64,000 nucleotides of DNA from an uncultured Kordia sp. (GCF_947489565.1 NZ_CANLEA010000005.1:62001-126000); one strand, 5' to 3'. Counted from the first letter of the stretch, positions 42,433 through 51,905 are shown. Notes: generated by a model not told the origin, from the sequence alone. Translations and numbers: made by a program.

Positions 42433-44913
42433 TTATGAATTGATTTTCCCTCTTCTTTTTTTACTTTTGAAGATGTTTTTTACGTTGTTGTAATCGATGA
42501 AGTATACCAAACGAACCGATAAGGTATGATCAATGGGTTCGTCAAAAAGTCGGTTTAAACTATTAAAATAGGTTGCTTCCGATTCTTCGGTTTGATTGAA
42601 AATTTGGTTTCTATACAGCGCCGTCAAAAAGCTTCCAGGACCAAATTGCCAAGTATAACTAAAATCTAAATTCCAAGTACTGAAGTTGATATTAGAGTTT
42701 CCTAAACTTAAATCTTCAAAGGTATTTTGCGATTGCACCAAACGACCATTGTCTTGAAGAAAGTACGGAGTCTCATCATAATCTACCGTTGTCCAATAGT
42801 TTCTAAAAGTTAAATTTAATGAATGGAAAGGATTAAAGCTGTAATTACCAGAAATACTATTCACCAATTCAATCTGATCGCGTTGCCCAAAGATAATTTC
42901 GTTTTCAAGATCGTTTGAGTTGTTTGCATATCCTCTACGATTGTTTTGAACATTTAAAGACGAACTGTAACTTAAAATAAACTTATCATTGACACGAACT
43001 CTAGGTTCAAAATTAATTCTATACGTAGTAAATCCTTGATTTTCTTCAAATTGCGTAGAGAATCGCGCATTTAAATCCAAAGCAAAAACTTTATTATAAT
43101 CGGTAGAAATAAATCCTCTCACATTAAAGCGATTTTCAGTAATAAAAAAGCGTCTGTTATCAAAATCACGTGGTTCAAAATAATCAAATTGTTTTCCAGG
43201 AGCAAAACTTGCATTTGCTCCAAAAGCCATCAAACTCTTTTTGAGTACGGCAAACATATTCACTCCAAAATTAGCACCTGTATACACATCCGGATCGTAT
43301 AAACGACGGTAATTTACCCACGTATTTATTCTAAAGTTATTTAGCTTTTCAGTCGGTTCAAATATTTGGTAAGAAGCATCCAATCCGAAGTTGTTGAAGT
43401 TGTTTCGAAAGTTCAATCCTAAATCGTTGATATCAAATTTTGTATTTGAAAAACTGTGATCAAAACTATATCTAAATTTCCCGCTGATCTTACGAATGGC
43501 AAAGAACGAATTGAAACCAGTTTCGGTTCCTGTCGCTAAATTTCGATTGCTTAGTTTTAACTGAGCATCAATATTTACGGTATTTTTCTTATTGACAATA
43601 TCCGCCACAAGCGCTGTAACATTGGCGTCTCTAAATCTACTTCCGTTTCTGGTTACATTAGTGTTAATCAGACTTATAGAAGAGTTTTTGTTAAACTGCT
43701 GATCCACAACCATAATATTATAATTGGTCAATGGTTCTACTACTTCTTCACGGAATTCGCCAGTATCTGTATTTCGGATAGAAGCTTTCGTTTTTTCCGT
43801 AATCGCATTAAAAAAGCCAATTCCCAATCCGTTTTTAGTTCTTCCAGAAACTTTGACTGCATTGATGAGTTTTACTTCACTTGGAAAATCGACCAATTCT
43901 TCATTATCGGCAGTTTCAACACTTCCTGAAGGTGAATTTCCAATACGACGCGAGAAGAATAGATTTCCTTTGTTGAACAAATCGACACCTTCGGTAAAGA
44001 ATTGCCGTTGTTCGGAAAATGTTTGTTCAAAAGGTCCTAAGTTTAATTGCAGATTGTCAAATCCAGCTTGACTGAAATCGGGAACTAAGGTCGCATCAAG
44101 TGTGAAATTTTCGGTAATTCCATACTTTACGTCCATTCCAAAATTATATTCATCAGTCGTTTGGCCATCTCTTGAACGGACTACGGTAGAAGCAAACGGA
44201 TAAAAAATCAAACGTGTTGGCGGATGTATATCGCGCAAACCTTTTAACTCTCCTGCATACAAGCCAATATATCCTTTGGTAGGATCGAATGGATTCCATG
44301 TATACTGTTTTCTAGTTTTTCTAAATTGTCTGTGAAATTGAATTCCCCAAGTAGGTTCTTTTTGGTTGGTAAAACGAAGTGTTCGATACGGAATTTTTAC
44401 TTCTGCAATCCAACCGTCATCCACGACTCTAGCTGCATTTTGCCAAACAGCATTCCAACTAAAATCTTCTCCAACACTCGGATTTGCAATAGCATCTGCT
44501 TGGTTCCCGTTCGGAAATACTACAAAGTTGGTATCGTTTTGGCCATCATTATTTGGATTGATCGCAATGATGAAAAAATCATTAATTCCGAAATTATCAC
44601 GACTTGTAAACTGACGCATGATATTTTCGGGTTTGTCATGTAAATAGGCTGCAACATAAATGGCTTCATCGTCATACGCCATTTTGACAATTGTTTTCTG
44701 ATCTTCAGGCAATGTATTTCCAATAGCTGGACGAAACTGCACAAAATCAGTAGCAATATCTGCATTCTTCCATACTTCATCATCTAAAATACCATCAATT
44801 TTTGGAGGCGTTGTGGTACGCTTTATATTGTATGTTTTTTTGGGGATACTATCTTGTGCAAAACTGCTTACTGTAAAAGAAAGAAGTAGTACGAATACTA
44901 AAAAACGATGCAT
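42433..44913 (-). CDS. DUF5916 outer-membrane protein with CBM9-like domain
   Basis: An 826-residue exported protein: signal peptide 1-19; carbohydrate-binding family 9-like domain at about 30-200 (PPKIDGILDDEVWKNA, VKMAYDDEAIYVAAYLHD, GWIAEVKIPYRTLRF); then a DUF5916 outer-membrane barrel (FTLDATLVPDFSQAGFDNLQLNL, SEQRQFFTEGVDLF, FSRRIGNSPSG) ending RLVYFIDYN. Family members sit in polysaccharide and other surface systems; ligand unknown. Single promoter upstream, LolD gene downstream. Confidence 0.9.
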   Translation of the reverse strand: MHRFLVFVLLLSFTVSSFAQDSIPKKTYNIKRTTTPPKIDGILDDEVWKNADIATDFVQFRPAIGNTLPEDQKTIVKMAYDDEAIYVAAYLHDKPENIMRQFTSRDNFGINDFFIIAINPNNDGQNDTNFVVFPNGNQADAIANPSVGEDFSWNAVWQNAARVVDDGWIAEVKIPYRTLRFTNQKEPTWGIQFHRQFRKTRKQYTWNPFDPTKGYIGLYAGELKGLRDIHPPTRLIFYPFASTVVRSRDGQTTDEYNFGMDVKYGITENFTLDATLVPDFSQAGFDNLQLNLGPFEQTFSEQRQFFTEGVDLFNKGNLFFSRRIGNSPSGSVETADNEELVDFPSEVKLINAVKVSGRTKNGLGIGFFNAITEKTKASIRNTDTGEFREEVVEPLTNYNIMVVDQQFNKNSSISLINTNVTRNGSRFRDANVTALVADIVNKKNTVNIDAQLKLSNRNLATGTETGFNSFFAIRKISGKFRYSFDHSFSNTKFDINDLGLNFRNNFNNFGLDASYQIFEPTEKLNNFRINTWVNYRRLYDPDVYTGANFGVNMFAVLKKSLMAFGANASFAPGKQFDYFEPRDFDNRRFFITENRFNVRGFISTDYNKVFALDLNARFSTQFEENQGFTTYRINFEPRVRVNDKFILSYSSSLNVQNNRRGYANNSNDLENEIIFGQRDQIELVNSISGNYSFNPFHSLNLTFRNYWTTVDYDETPYFLQDNGRLVQSQNTFEDLSLGNSNINFSTWNLDFSYTWQFGPGSFLTALYRNQIFNQTEESEATYFNSLNRLFDEPIDHTLSVRLVYFIDYNNVKNIFKSKKRRGKINS

Positions 44914-44984
44914 TATTTTTGATTTTTTGATTGATTGACGCCTTAAAGCACTGGGAATTATTGATAATAGCAGTAAGACTGTCG

Positions 44985-44992
44985 CAAATCTA
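44985..44992 (-). promoter_or_regulatory. Predicted -7 box of the DUF5916 gene
   Basis: TAGATTTG on the minus strand, consensus, about 70 nt before the ATG. No good -33 element. Confidence 0.3.
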
Positions 44993-45072
44993 CTCGGATA
45001 CTTTACTTTTTTATCCTAAAAAAAAGTTAAATCTACCTTAAAATTGTTAACATTTATAGCGGTTTGCGATGT

Positions 45073-45101
45073 TTTGAGTGTTCTTTTTTTAAGTATCTTT
45101 A
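45073..45101 (+). promoter_or_regulatory. Predicted promoter of folE
   Basis: TTTG (45073-45076), 17 nt, TATCTTTA (45094-45101), one base off consensus. Start near 45108, leader ~22 nt. Confidence 0.45.
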
Positions 45102-45129
45102 GCAACAATGAAAATGAAATTATAGCACA

Positions 45130-45726
45130 ATGCCTTATAGAAAATTAGAAGAATATAATATGCAGGTTACCAATGAAGTAAAAGATCGTTATAAGACTAT
45201 CATTGAGGAACTTGGAGAAGATACTGCGCGTGAAGGTTTGTTAAAAACACCAGAACGTGCCGCAAAAGCCATGCAGTTTTTGACGCAGGGATATGAAATG
45301 GATGCTGCCGAAATATTGAAAGGCGCCATGTTTGCAGAAGATTATGATGATATGGTCATTGTAAAAGATATTGAATTGTATTCGCTATGTGAACATCATA
45401 TTTTACCATTTTTTGGGAAAGCACATATTGCCTATATTCCAAATGGTCATATTGTGGGATTGAGCAAATTGCCTCGTATTGTTGATGTTTTTGCGAGAAG
45501 ATTGCAAGTGCAAGAACGCTTAACGCATGATATTTTAGAATGCATCAACAATACCTTAAAACCTAAAGGTGTTGCTGTTGTGATTGAAGCGTCTCATATG
45601 TGTATGATGATGCGCGGTGTACAAAAACAAAATTCTGTGACCACAACTTCTGGATTTAGAGGTGCATTTGAAAAAATAGAAACACGAACTGAGTTTTTAA
45701 AACTGATTAGTTCAGACTTATCTTAG
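45130..45726 (+). CDS. folE: GTP cyclohydrolase I
   Basis: A 198-residue enzyme converting GTP to 7,8-dihydroneopterin triphosphate, the first step of folate (and queuosine/biopterin) synthesis. Zinc ligands Cys87 and His90 are in [10 protein letters not shown], the third, Cys158, in [25 protein letters not shown] is the substrate pocket. Acts as a decamer in the cytoplasm. A DUF885 gene follows after 10 nt and may be co-transcribed, though function is unrelated. Confidence 0.96.
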   Translation: MPYRKLEEYNMQVTNEVKDRYKTIIEELGEDTAREGLLKTPERAAKAMQFLTQGYEMDAAEILKGAMFAEDYDDMVIVKDIELYSLCEHHILPFFGKAHIAYIPNGHIVGLSKLPRIVDVFARRLQVQERLTHDILECINNTLKPKGVAVVIEASHMCMMMRGVQKQNSVTTTSGFRGAFEKIETRTEFLKLISSDLS

Positions 45727-45736
45727 TGTATTCCTT

Positions 45737-47050
45737 TTGAAGTTCTACAAGCACATATTACTATTGTTTTTTATAAGCAATCTTTCCTTTGGACAAGAGT
45801 CATTTGCGGATTGGAATGCTTTTGAGAAAGCGTTTATAAAAGACTTTAAGCGTTTGCATGTTGCAGATTTACAGATTTACTATGTAGACAATTTAAAGTT
45901 GATTCAGAGTAAACGAAATGTAGAAAAGCAGGAAAGGGTGTTTTTGAAATATCAAAACGCATTGCAATCCATCGATACAGCAAAACTATCTAAAGCACAA
46001 CAATTAGACTATGCATTGGTTTCGTATGAAATTGACTTGCATTTAGAACGCATTGCACTTGAAAAAAAGTGGTTGGAAAACAAACCGCGAAAAATCTCTA
46101 AAGAAGGTTTGCAAAACGTTCCTATGGGAAAAGAATGGTATGCGTATTTCTTAAAAAAATGGGTCGATGCAGAAGTTACACCAGATGCGTTGTTTCAGTT
46201 TGGCTTGTCTGAAATTGATCGTGCTAAAAAAGCAATGAAGGCTATTGAAAAAGCTTCTGGATTGGACAGCTTGGAATATCAATCATATATCAATAGTGAT
46301 GCGTTTTTCTATACTGATGTTGCTACAATTCAGCAAAGTTTTGAAGCGTATAAAAAAGAGTTGATGCCAAAGTTGATTGGTGCATTTCCAAAAGTAAACG
46401 AATTGCCCGATGTGTATATTGAGCAAGGCAAAAACAAAGTATATGCACAAGTTCCTGCGTATTATGCAGAATTACGAAGTACATTTTACTATAATTATTT
46501 TGACAAGCCGTTCAACAAACGTCAAGTAGCTTGGATTTATTTACATGAAGCCATTCCAGGGCATCATTATCAAGTTAAATACGAAGAAACCATTGAAAAA
46601 TCGGAACTAAAAAAACTCTTCTTTTATAGCGGATATCGAGAAGGTTGGGCAGCGTATGTAGAAGAATTAGGAAACGATTTTGATGCGTATAAAACAAAGT
46701 ATGACGAGTTGGGTAAATGGGAATGGGACATTATTCGTTCGGTTCGTGTGGCGATGGATGTTGGGTTAAATTACTACGGTTGGAGTGATGCAAAAGCATT
46801 AGAATTCTGGCAACAACATATTCAGGGACAAGATGATATTGCACAACGTGAAATTGGGCGTATGAAACGTTGGCCAGCACAAGTAATTACCTATAAATAT
46901 GGCGCGAATCAAATTTTGCAATGGAAAGCACAACTAGCAGCCACACTTCCAGAAGGAAAAGAATTTCCTTGGTTAGCCTTTCACACTAAAATTTTACAAC
47001 ACGGCGCTTTGCCGTTTTCTGTTATGGACGCTCAGATTTTTGGAAATTGA
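45737..47050 (+). CDS. DUF885-family zinc metallopeptidase-like protein, secreted
   Basis: A 437-residue protein starting with TTG at 45737; this start is preferred because the signal peptide (MKFYKHILLLFFISNLSFGQ) begins there. The family zinc motif HEAIPGHHYQ is at 270-279 (His270, Glu271, His276/His277), followed by YREGWAAYVEELG and the C-terminal HTKILQHGALPF. DUF885 proteins are thought to be metallohydrolases; a ~150-residue helical insert is shorter than in typical members. The 3' end overlaps the convergent gene by 29 nt. Confidence 0.88.
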   Translation: MKFYKHILLLFFISNLSFGQESFADWNAFEKAFIKDFKRLHVADLQIYYVDNLKLIQSKRNVEKQERVFLKYQNALQSIDTAKLSKAQQLDYALVSYEIDLHLERIALEKKWLENKPRKISKEGLQNVPMGKEWYAYFLKKWVDAEVTPDALFQFGLSEIDRAKKAMKAIEKASGLDSLEYQSYINSDAFFYTDVATIQQSFEAYKKELMPKLIGAFPKVNELPDVYIEQGKNKVYAQVPAYYAELRSTFYYNYFDKPFNKRQVAWIYLHEAIPGHHYQVKYEETIEKSELKKLFFYSGYREGWAAYVEELGNDFDAYKTKYDELGKWEWDIIRSVRVAMDVGLNYYGWSDAKALEFWQQHIQGQDDIAQREIGRMKRWPAQVITYKYGANQILQWKAQLAATLPEGKEFPWLAFHTKILQHGALPFSVMDAQIFGN

Positions 47051-47609
47051 AATACGAATAAATCTCGGTTTTCCTTTTTACTTTTTCAAACTCTTTAATC
47101 GAAATTAAGAATCCGTCAGGACAATGAAATTCGGTAGCTGTTTGATAACTATTTTCACAGACTTCTGTTGGTTTATAAATTCCTTTCTTAGCGATAAAGA
47201 ATACTGAATTGCTAAACGGAATTGATCTTGGATCCCAAAATCTATAATGTGTATCTAGCTCTCTAGCAAACAAAATTCTATTTCTTCCATGTTCATATGT
47301 TAACATGGTAATAGTTTCTCCTATTTTTGGAAATGTTCCTTCCCAAGAATTATAATTTGGATCTCTATCTTTCATTATATTGAAGAAGTCTTCACTATAC
47401 TTCTTCCATTTACAATCCAATTGGAGCGTATCTTGTTTTTTAAAATCAACATAAGTCATGACTGAATCATTTACATAACCGAGAACCTTGATTTCAGAAA
47501 TATCAGTAATGGATTCGAATACGGCTTTCACGGAAATTGGAATTGTTTTTACAGATGATTCTGGTCGAAACAACGTTATCAAACCAATAATGACTAATAC
47601 TTTCTTCAT
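47022..47609 (-). CDS. Secreted protein, unknown function
   Basis: A 195-residue protein with a weak N-terminal hydrophobic signal (1-14). Contains LGYVNDSVMTYVDFKKQDTLQLDC and GETITMLTYEHGRNRILFAREL; two Cys near the C-terminus (EVCENS, FHCPDG) could form a disulfide. No family recognised. Tail-to-tail overlap of 29 nt with the DUF885 gene. Confidence 0.65.
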   Translation of the reverse strand: MKKVLVIIGLITLFRPESSVKTIPISVKAVFESITDISEIKVLGYVNDSVMTYVDFKKQDTLQLDCKWKKYSEDFFNIMKDRDPNYNSWEGTFPKIGETITMLTYEHGRNRILFARELDTHYRFWDPRSIPFSNSVFFIAKKGIYKPTEVCENSYQTATEFHCPDGFLISIKEFEKVKRKTEIYSYFNFQKSERP

Positions 47610-47715
47610 ACATCTAAAGCTATAGAAGCCATTACTAAAAACAAAAAGATATAATTAATTTAACAAATATTTATCTATTTATGAGTGAGTTAAGCGAGTT
47701 TGCATGTGTGCAAAA

Positions 47716-48237
47716 TTATGGTGCTACCGCATTAATTTCTTTTTCTAGTTTCGCTACTTCAGAAGCTATCATAGGTTTTAAATTATATGTACGAGTCTTA
47801 GCAATAAACTCTTTAGCTTCTTTAATTTTTTTTTGCTCAAATGAAGTATTTGCTAAATTTAACAAGACTATTGAGGTATCGTTTTTTGTTCGTAAACCAA
47901 TTTCCAAAGCTTTATTGAATTCAGAATAACTTTTTTCCCATTCTTGTTTATTTGAGAAAATATATCCAAGTGTATAATGGTAATAACTTTTGTGACTTTT
48001 ACTGAGATGCGCTGGATTTTTAATTGTTGAAATTAATTTTTCAGCCTTATCAAACCTTCCTTTTTTGATCTCATTAAATGCAATGTAAACCGTTCCATAT
48101 CTATAATAACCATATATAAAAAGGAGTGATGAAAATAGTGTAATGCCTACGCTTACATACTCACCTTTTGTATAAAGATAAAATGAAAAAACTATTGATA
48201 AAATGATTAATAAGACTCGTGAGAAAGGAGTAAACAT
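47716..48237 (-). CDS. Membrane protein with TPR-like helices
   Basis: A 173-residue protein: two N-terminal transmembrane helices (about 7-24 and 28-46), then TPR-like helical hairpins (YIAFNEIKKGRFDKAEKLIS; YHYTLGYIFSNKQEWEKSYSEFNKALEI; IVLLNLANTSFEQKKIKEAKEFI). TPR domains bind partner proteins; none is evident here. Last of a minus-strand series. Confidence 0.75.
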   Translation of the reverse strand: MFTPFSRVLLIILSIVFSFYLYTKGEYVSVGITLFSSLLFIYGYYRYGTVYIAFNEIKKGRFDKAEKLISTIKNPAHLSKSHKSYYHYTLGYIFSNKQEWEKSYSEFNKALEIGLRTKNDTSIVLLNLANTSFEQKKIKEAKEFIAKTRTYNLKPMIASEVAKLEKEINAVAP

Positions 48238-48260
48238 GATAATAAACTTTTAGTACTTTC

Positions 48261-48308
48261 TATAACTTGAAATATCAAACTTAAGATATCCAAGTATATC
48301 AAGTTATA
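48261..48308. repeat. Long-range inverted repeat between genes
   Basis: TATAACTTGA (48261-48270) and TCAAGTTATA (48299-48308) are perfect 10-bp complements with 28 nt between, containing a second inner repeat ATATC/GATAT. Either a hairpin in mRNA or a cruciform operator; no T tail. Confidence 0.4.
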
Positions 48309-48332
48309 AAGCTATAAGATTTTTAGTTAGTA

Positions 48333-48995
48333 TCAAATTCTATTTTCCTCATAATACTCCAAAACATGCTTCGGAATTTCCATTTGTTGTGGTATGCCTT
48401 CATCAGGAATTGGATATTCAGCGACTTGCTTTATCGGAACTAATCCCGCCCAAACGTCTAAATCATAATCTTCTGGTTCGTCATTTACACCAACATCTCT
48501 AATTTTTGCAGATGCGGTTTCAATTGTCATTTCTACCACAAGTGTTCTGTCTAATTCTTCTTTTGTCATTTCTCGAATTCCGTCCCAACGACCTTTCATC
48601 ATATGTTCCATAAAACAAAGAAGTGCCGCATCTTTTTCTATAGGATCTTCCATTTTTCTAACAGTTCCAAACAAGGTGGCAGAACGATAATTTACTGAAT
48701 GATGCAAACCAGAACGCGCCAATACCAACGCATCTAAATGCATAACGGTCATGCTCATTTTTTTAGCTTCTATGAGTGCAAGTAACATTCTATTGGCTTG
48801 AGAACCGTGCAAGTAAATTTTATTGCCGTTTCTACCATACGCCATCGGTAAACTAATGGCTTGATCTTCGTATATATAACTCACATAACCTATAAAACCT
48901 GCATCTAAAATGGTGTTGATTTTCTCCACATCATACGTAGCTCTAATTTGTCCACGTTTAATTCTGTTCGTTTTTGATTTTGAATATTCTTGCAT
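48333..48995 (-). CDS. Pyridoxamine 5'-phosphate oxidase family (flavin/nucleotide-binding split barrel) protein
   Basis: A 220-residue protein of the PNPOx-like split-barrel group: ILDAGFIGYVSYIYEDQAISLPMAYGRNGNKIYLHGS and a middle VMHLDALVLARSGLHHSVNYRSATLFGTV with basic/His residues of the flavin site. Closest in layout to NimA/flavin-nucleotide-binding proteins. It ends a four-gene operon (DinB, DUF1272, GNAT, this) divergent from a MocR regulator. Many MocR regulators sit beside B6-related genes, but this protein lacks the PdxH phosphate-binding set, so its ligand is unknown. Confidence 0.82.
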   Translation of the reverse strand: MQEYSKSKTNRIKRGQIRATYDVEKINTILDAGFIGYVSYIYEDQAISLPMAYGRNGNKIYLHGSQANRMLLALIEAKKMSMTVMHLDALVLARSGLHHSVNYRSATLFGTVRKMEDPIEKDAALLCFMEHMMKGRWDGIREMTKEELDRTLVVEMTIETASAKIRDVGVNDEPEDYDLDVWAGLVPIKQVAEYPIPDEGIPQQMEIPKHVLEYYEENRI

Positions 48996-48997
48996 GC

Positions 48998-49513
48998 TTA
49001 TAATTTTTTTGAAAAGACTGTATTTTCATATTCAATTCCGTTGACTAGAAAATTTAATTCTCCAACGTTTTTAAATTCATTTCTTTCGTAAAATCGGATT
49101 GCTCTGTAGTTTTTGACATATACAGACAACCACATGGTATCTAGGTCTAATGCTGTGGCTTTTTCTTCAAGAAAGTTGAGCAATTGTTGTCCAATTTTTA
49201 AGGGAATAAATTCATTTAGAATATAAATTCGTTCCAATCGGCAATTATTTTGTGAAGCTATACTTTCGTGAAAGACATTCAAGACTAATTTCGCGTAGCC
49301 AATAGGCAAATCATCTAAATACAGGATATAGAATATGTTTTTAGAATCTTGTAAATCTTGTGTTGTTTTGGCAACTGAAAATGCATTGTCACAGTATTTG
49401 GATAAGTCGTTTTTATTCTCAATAAAATGCCCGTGAGATTCTACATAGGTGACTCTTCCTAGTAATGCTAAAACATGCACGTCTGCTGTATTTGCTATTT
49501 TTATTTCGATCAT
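48998..49513 (-). CDS. GNAT-family N-acetyltransferase
   Basis: A 171-residue acetyltransferase. The fold motifs are visible: N-terminal ADVHVLALLGRVTY, the motif A region LERIYILNEFIPLKIGQQLLNFLEEKA for acetyl-CoA binding, and motif B WLSVYVKNYRAIRFYERNEFKNVG. Substrate not predictable. Its stop is 2 nt before the next start in the operon. Confidence 0.88.
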   Translation of the reverse strand: MIEIKIANTADVHVLALLGRVTYVESHGHFIENKNDLSKYCDNAFSVAKTTQDLQDSKNIFYILYLDDLPIGYAKLVLNVFHESIASQNNCRLERIYILNEFIPLKIGQQLLNFLEEKATALDLDTMWLSVYVKNYRAIRFYERNEFKNVGELNFLVNGIEYENTVFSKKL

Positions 49514-49528
49514 TACGTAAGTGTATTT

Positions 49529-49819
49529 TTATCTTTCTTCCGGAGGAATATTTTTAAACTTTGTTGAATTTATTTTGGCTTTTTCTAAGTCTTTCGGTTT
49601 AAAAACTTGTTTGCTGGAAGCTGGATATTTTTCAATCATTTTTTCAGGTCTGATAGGACGTGCTACGAAGTTTCCAGCACAACTTGGACATACGTTTTCA
49701 AAGATTTCCAGTGCACATTTTTGGCAATAAGTACATTCAAAAGAGCAAATCATCGCTTCCGTAGAAGCATTGGGCAATTCTTTATTGCAGTGTTCGCAAT
49801 TAGGTCTTATTTCTAACAT
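49529..49819 (-). CDS. DUF1272 zinc-ribbon-like protein
   Basis: A 96-residue protein beginning MLEIRPNCEHCNKELP; Cys8 and Cys11, then CSFECTYCQKCA and CPSCAGNF give paired Cys for one or two zinc sites, as in DUF1272. A basic C-terminal tail (KPKDLEKAKINSTKFKNIPPEER) follows. In this operon it lies between DinB and GNAT genes. Function unknown. Confidence 0.85.
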   Translation of the reverse strand: MLEIRPNCEHCNKELPNASTEAMICSFECTYCQKCALEIFENVCPSCAGNFVARPIRPEKMIEKYPASSKQVFKPKDLEKAKINSTKFKNIPPEER

Positions 49820-49821
49820 GG

Positions 49822-50340
49822 CTACAAGTATTTATTTCTAATAACTTCCATATGCCAAATATCATGACCTATAATAATAAAAGCGGCCGCTCTTGCTGAC
49901 ATAGGACTTCCATTGGCGTTTCCGATGAACGATAAGTCTTCGTCCGTTAAACTAGTAAGGATTGAAATTGAATTGTTACGATTGATCGTGAATTCATTCA
50001 ATAGACTTTCAATAGATTTTTCATCAGCTCGCGAGGGTTCAACATATATATTCTGATCATATCCTGTGAGAGCGCTTATGTCTCTTCGGGCAATTCTAAA
50101 GCAGCGATACATAAAAATTCGTTCCGTATCTATTAAGTGTTGCAATACTTCTTTGATGCTCCATTTTTCTGGTTGATATCGATAGGTTAATTTGTCACTC
50201 GGTATCGAACTAAAGAAATTGATGAGTTTACTTTTTCCAGTTTCAAAGCCAGTTTGTAGCTCAGTTTCATCAGTTAATTTATCAATATATCTAGTATAAT
50301 AATGGTCAAACTCTGAGGTGTTTAAGTCTGATTTTGTCAT
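49822..50340 (-). CDS. DinB-family protein
   Basis: A 172-residue four-helix-bundle protein of the DinB/YfiT group. The metal-binding His of the family are at VLQHLIDTERIF and FIIIGHDIWHMEVI. DinB-like proteins include thiol-dependent transferases and damage-induced proteins; none can be chosen here. First gene of the operon, divergent from the MocR gene. Confidence 0.85.
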   Translation of the reverse strand: MTKSDLNTSEFDHYYTRYIDKLTDETELQTGFETGKSKLINFFSSIPSDKLTYRYQPEKWSIKEVLQHLIDTERIFMYRCFRIARRDISALTGYDQNIYVEPSRADEKSIESLLNEFTINRNNSISILTSLTDEDLSFIGNANGSPMSARAAAFIIIGHDIWHMEVIRNKYL

Positions 50341-50359
50341 GATTTCTTTTTTTATACTT

Positions 50360-50367
50360 CAAAAATA
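50360..50367 (-). promoter_or_regulatory. Predicted -7 box of the DinB operon
   Basis: TATTTTTG on the minus strand, 20 nt before the dinB ATG, in the 80-nt divergent spacer with the MocR gene. Start near 50353, leader ~13 nt. Confidence 0.45.
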
Positions 50368-50368
50368 C

Positions 50369-50421
50369 TATATTTATGGACTGCTAAAGTCGTCCAGAAT
50401 TAATATAATAAGTAGTCCAGA
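50369..50421 (+). promoter_or_regulatory. MocR promoter and repeated operator motifs
   Basis: TATATTTA (50369-50376) is a near-consensus -7 box. GTCGTCCAGA (50389-50398) and GTAGTCCAGA (50412-50421) are direct repeats 23 nt apart (two helical turns), the second ending on the A of the mocR ATG; an inverted TGGACTGC is at 50377-50384. Direct-repeat operators with helical spacing are typical of MocR/PdxR proteins, so autorepression is likely. Confidence 0.5.
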
Positions 50422-51905
50422 TGTTTCCATATAAAACCAGTATTCAGTTTGATCGAAAAAGCAATCAGCCTTTGTATTTGCAATTGTCAAATCAGATCAT
50501 ACAATTCATCAAAAATCAGCAGCTTCCACCAAATACAAAGCTTCCAGGAAGTAGAACGCTCGCGGAACAGTTGCATGTTCATAGAAAAACGATTGTCGCT
50601 TGTTATGAAGAATTGCTGTTACAAGGTTGGGTAGAAAGTATTCCGAAAAAGGGAACTTTTGTACATCGCAATTTGCCCGAATTGGATCAGCAAAGATTGC
50701 AGGACGAAATTATGGTTGATTCAAAAATAACCACAGGCTTTTCTTTTTATAAAAACGATATTTTACCTCAAAAACCCGCAGAAAGAAAAGCAGATTTTAT
50801 GTATTTGGATGATGGTATTTCTGATGGAAGACTCACGCCATTGGATGAAATTGCCAGAACGTACAGAAGAATTTCGGCTAAAAAGAATGTATTTAAACAT
50901 TTATCTTATGGAACTACTTTTGGGAATGCGACTTTGCGTGAAGTTTTGGTCAATTATTTAAATGCAACCAGAGGTTTATACATTACAAAAGATAATATTT
51001 TAATTACACGTGGCAGTCAAATGGGCATTTGGTTGTCTTCTCAATTATTGCTTGAAAAAGAAGCAGTTATCATAGTTGGAGCTACAAATTATGGATCTGC
51101 AGATTCTACTTTTTTGAATCAACAGGCAAGATTGAAACGTGTTTCAGTAGATGAAAACGGCTTGGTCACAGATGAAATTGAAACGCTTTGTAAGCAACAG
51201 CCAATAAAAGCTGTATATCTGACATCGCATCATCATCATCCAACGACGGTGACACTTTCTGCAAAAAGAAGAATTCATCTTTTAAATCTTGCCAAGCGCT
51301 ATAACTTTGCCATCATAGAAGACGATTATGACTATGATTTTAATTACAATCAAGCGCCAATTTTGCCTTTAGCGAGTCATGATGCCAATGGAAATGTAAT
51401 TTATATCGGTTCGGTTTGTAAAACGGTGGCGCCTGTATTCCGAATAGGATATTTAATTGCACCCAAAGAATTTGTGGATGAAGCGGCTAAGTTACGAGGT
51501 TTTGTAGATAGGCAAGGAGATGCATTGTTGGAATTGACTTTTGCGAGTTTTATAAAGTCAGGTGATTTGGATAGACACATTCGAAAAGTGTTGAAAATTT
51601 ACAAGCAACGACGCGATTTGTTTTGCAGTCTTTTACAAGACGAATTGGGCGATTTTCTCGAATTTGAAGTTCCCAAAGGCGGCATGGCAGTTTGGATACA
51701 GTTAAATACTGCGTATTCATGGTCAACCGTTTCTGAAATCGCAAAAAAGCATCAATTAGTAATTGGTGATTGGCAGCGATACGATTTGGCAAATTCAAAA
51801 CACAATTGTATTCGAATAGGTTTTGCTTCGTATGATGAAATTGAGATTCAGGAATTAATTAGAAGACTAAAAAACACACTTTATGAAGTTAAAGAAATGG
51901 AATAA
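50421..51905 (+). CDS. MocR/PdxR-type regulator (GntR HTH + aminotransferase-like domain)
   Basis: A 494-residue fusion regulator. The winged HTH is at residues ~11-80 (LSNQIIQFIKNQQLPPNTKLPGSRTLAEQLHVHRKTIV), a linker follows, then a fold-type I PLP domain from ~125. The cofactor Lys334 is in SVCKTVAP, and EDDYDYD (300-306) is the PLP-nitrogen Asp region. MocR regulators sense PLP or amino compounds; here the divergent DinB-DUF1272-GNAT-PNPOx operon is the likely target. The start lies right at operator motifs with no Shine-Dalgarno site. The 3' end overlaps the convergent GNAT gene by 25 nt. Confidence 0.9.
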   Translation: MFPYKTSIQFDRKSNQPLYLQLSNQIIQFIKNQQLPPNTKLPGSRTLAEQLHVHRKTIVACYEELLLQGWVESIPKKGTFVHRNLPELDQQRLQDEIMVDSKITTGFSFYKNDILPQKPAERKADFMYLDDGISDGRLTPLDEIARTYRRISAKKNVFKHLSYGTTFGNATLREVLVNYLNATRGLYITKDNILITRGSQMGIWLSSQLLLEKEAVIIVGATNYGSADSTFLNQQARLKRVSVDENGLVTDEIETLCKQQPIKAVYLTSHHHHPTTVTLSAKRRIHLLNLAKRYNFAIIEDDYDYDFNYNQAPILPLASHDANGNVIYIGSVCKTVAPVFRIGYLIAPKEFVDEAAKLRGFVDRQGDALLELTFASFIKSGDLDRHIRKVLKIYKQRRDLFCSLLQDELGDFLEFEVPKGGMAVWIQLNTAYSWSTVSEIAKKHQLVIGDWQRYDLANSKHNCIRIGFASYDEIEIQELIRRLKNTLYEVKEME

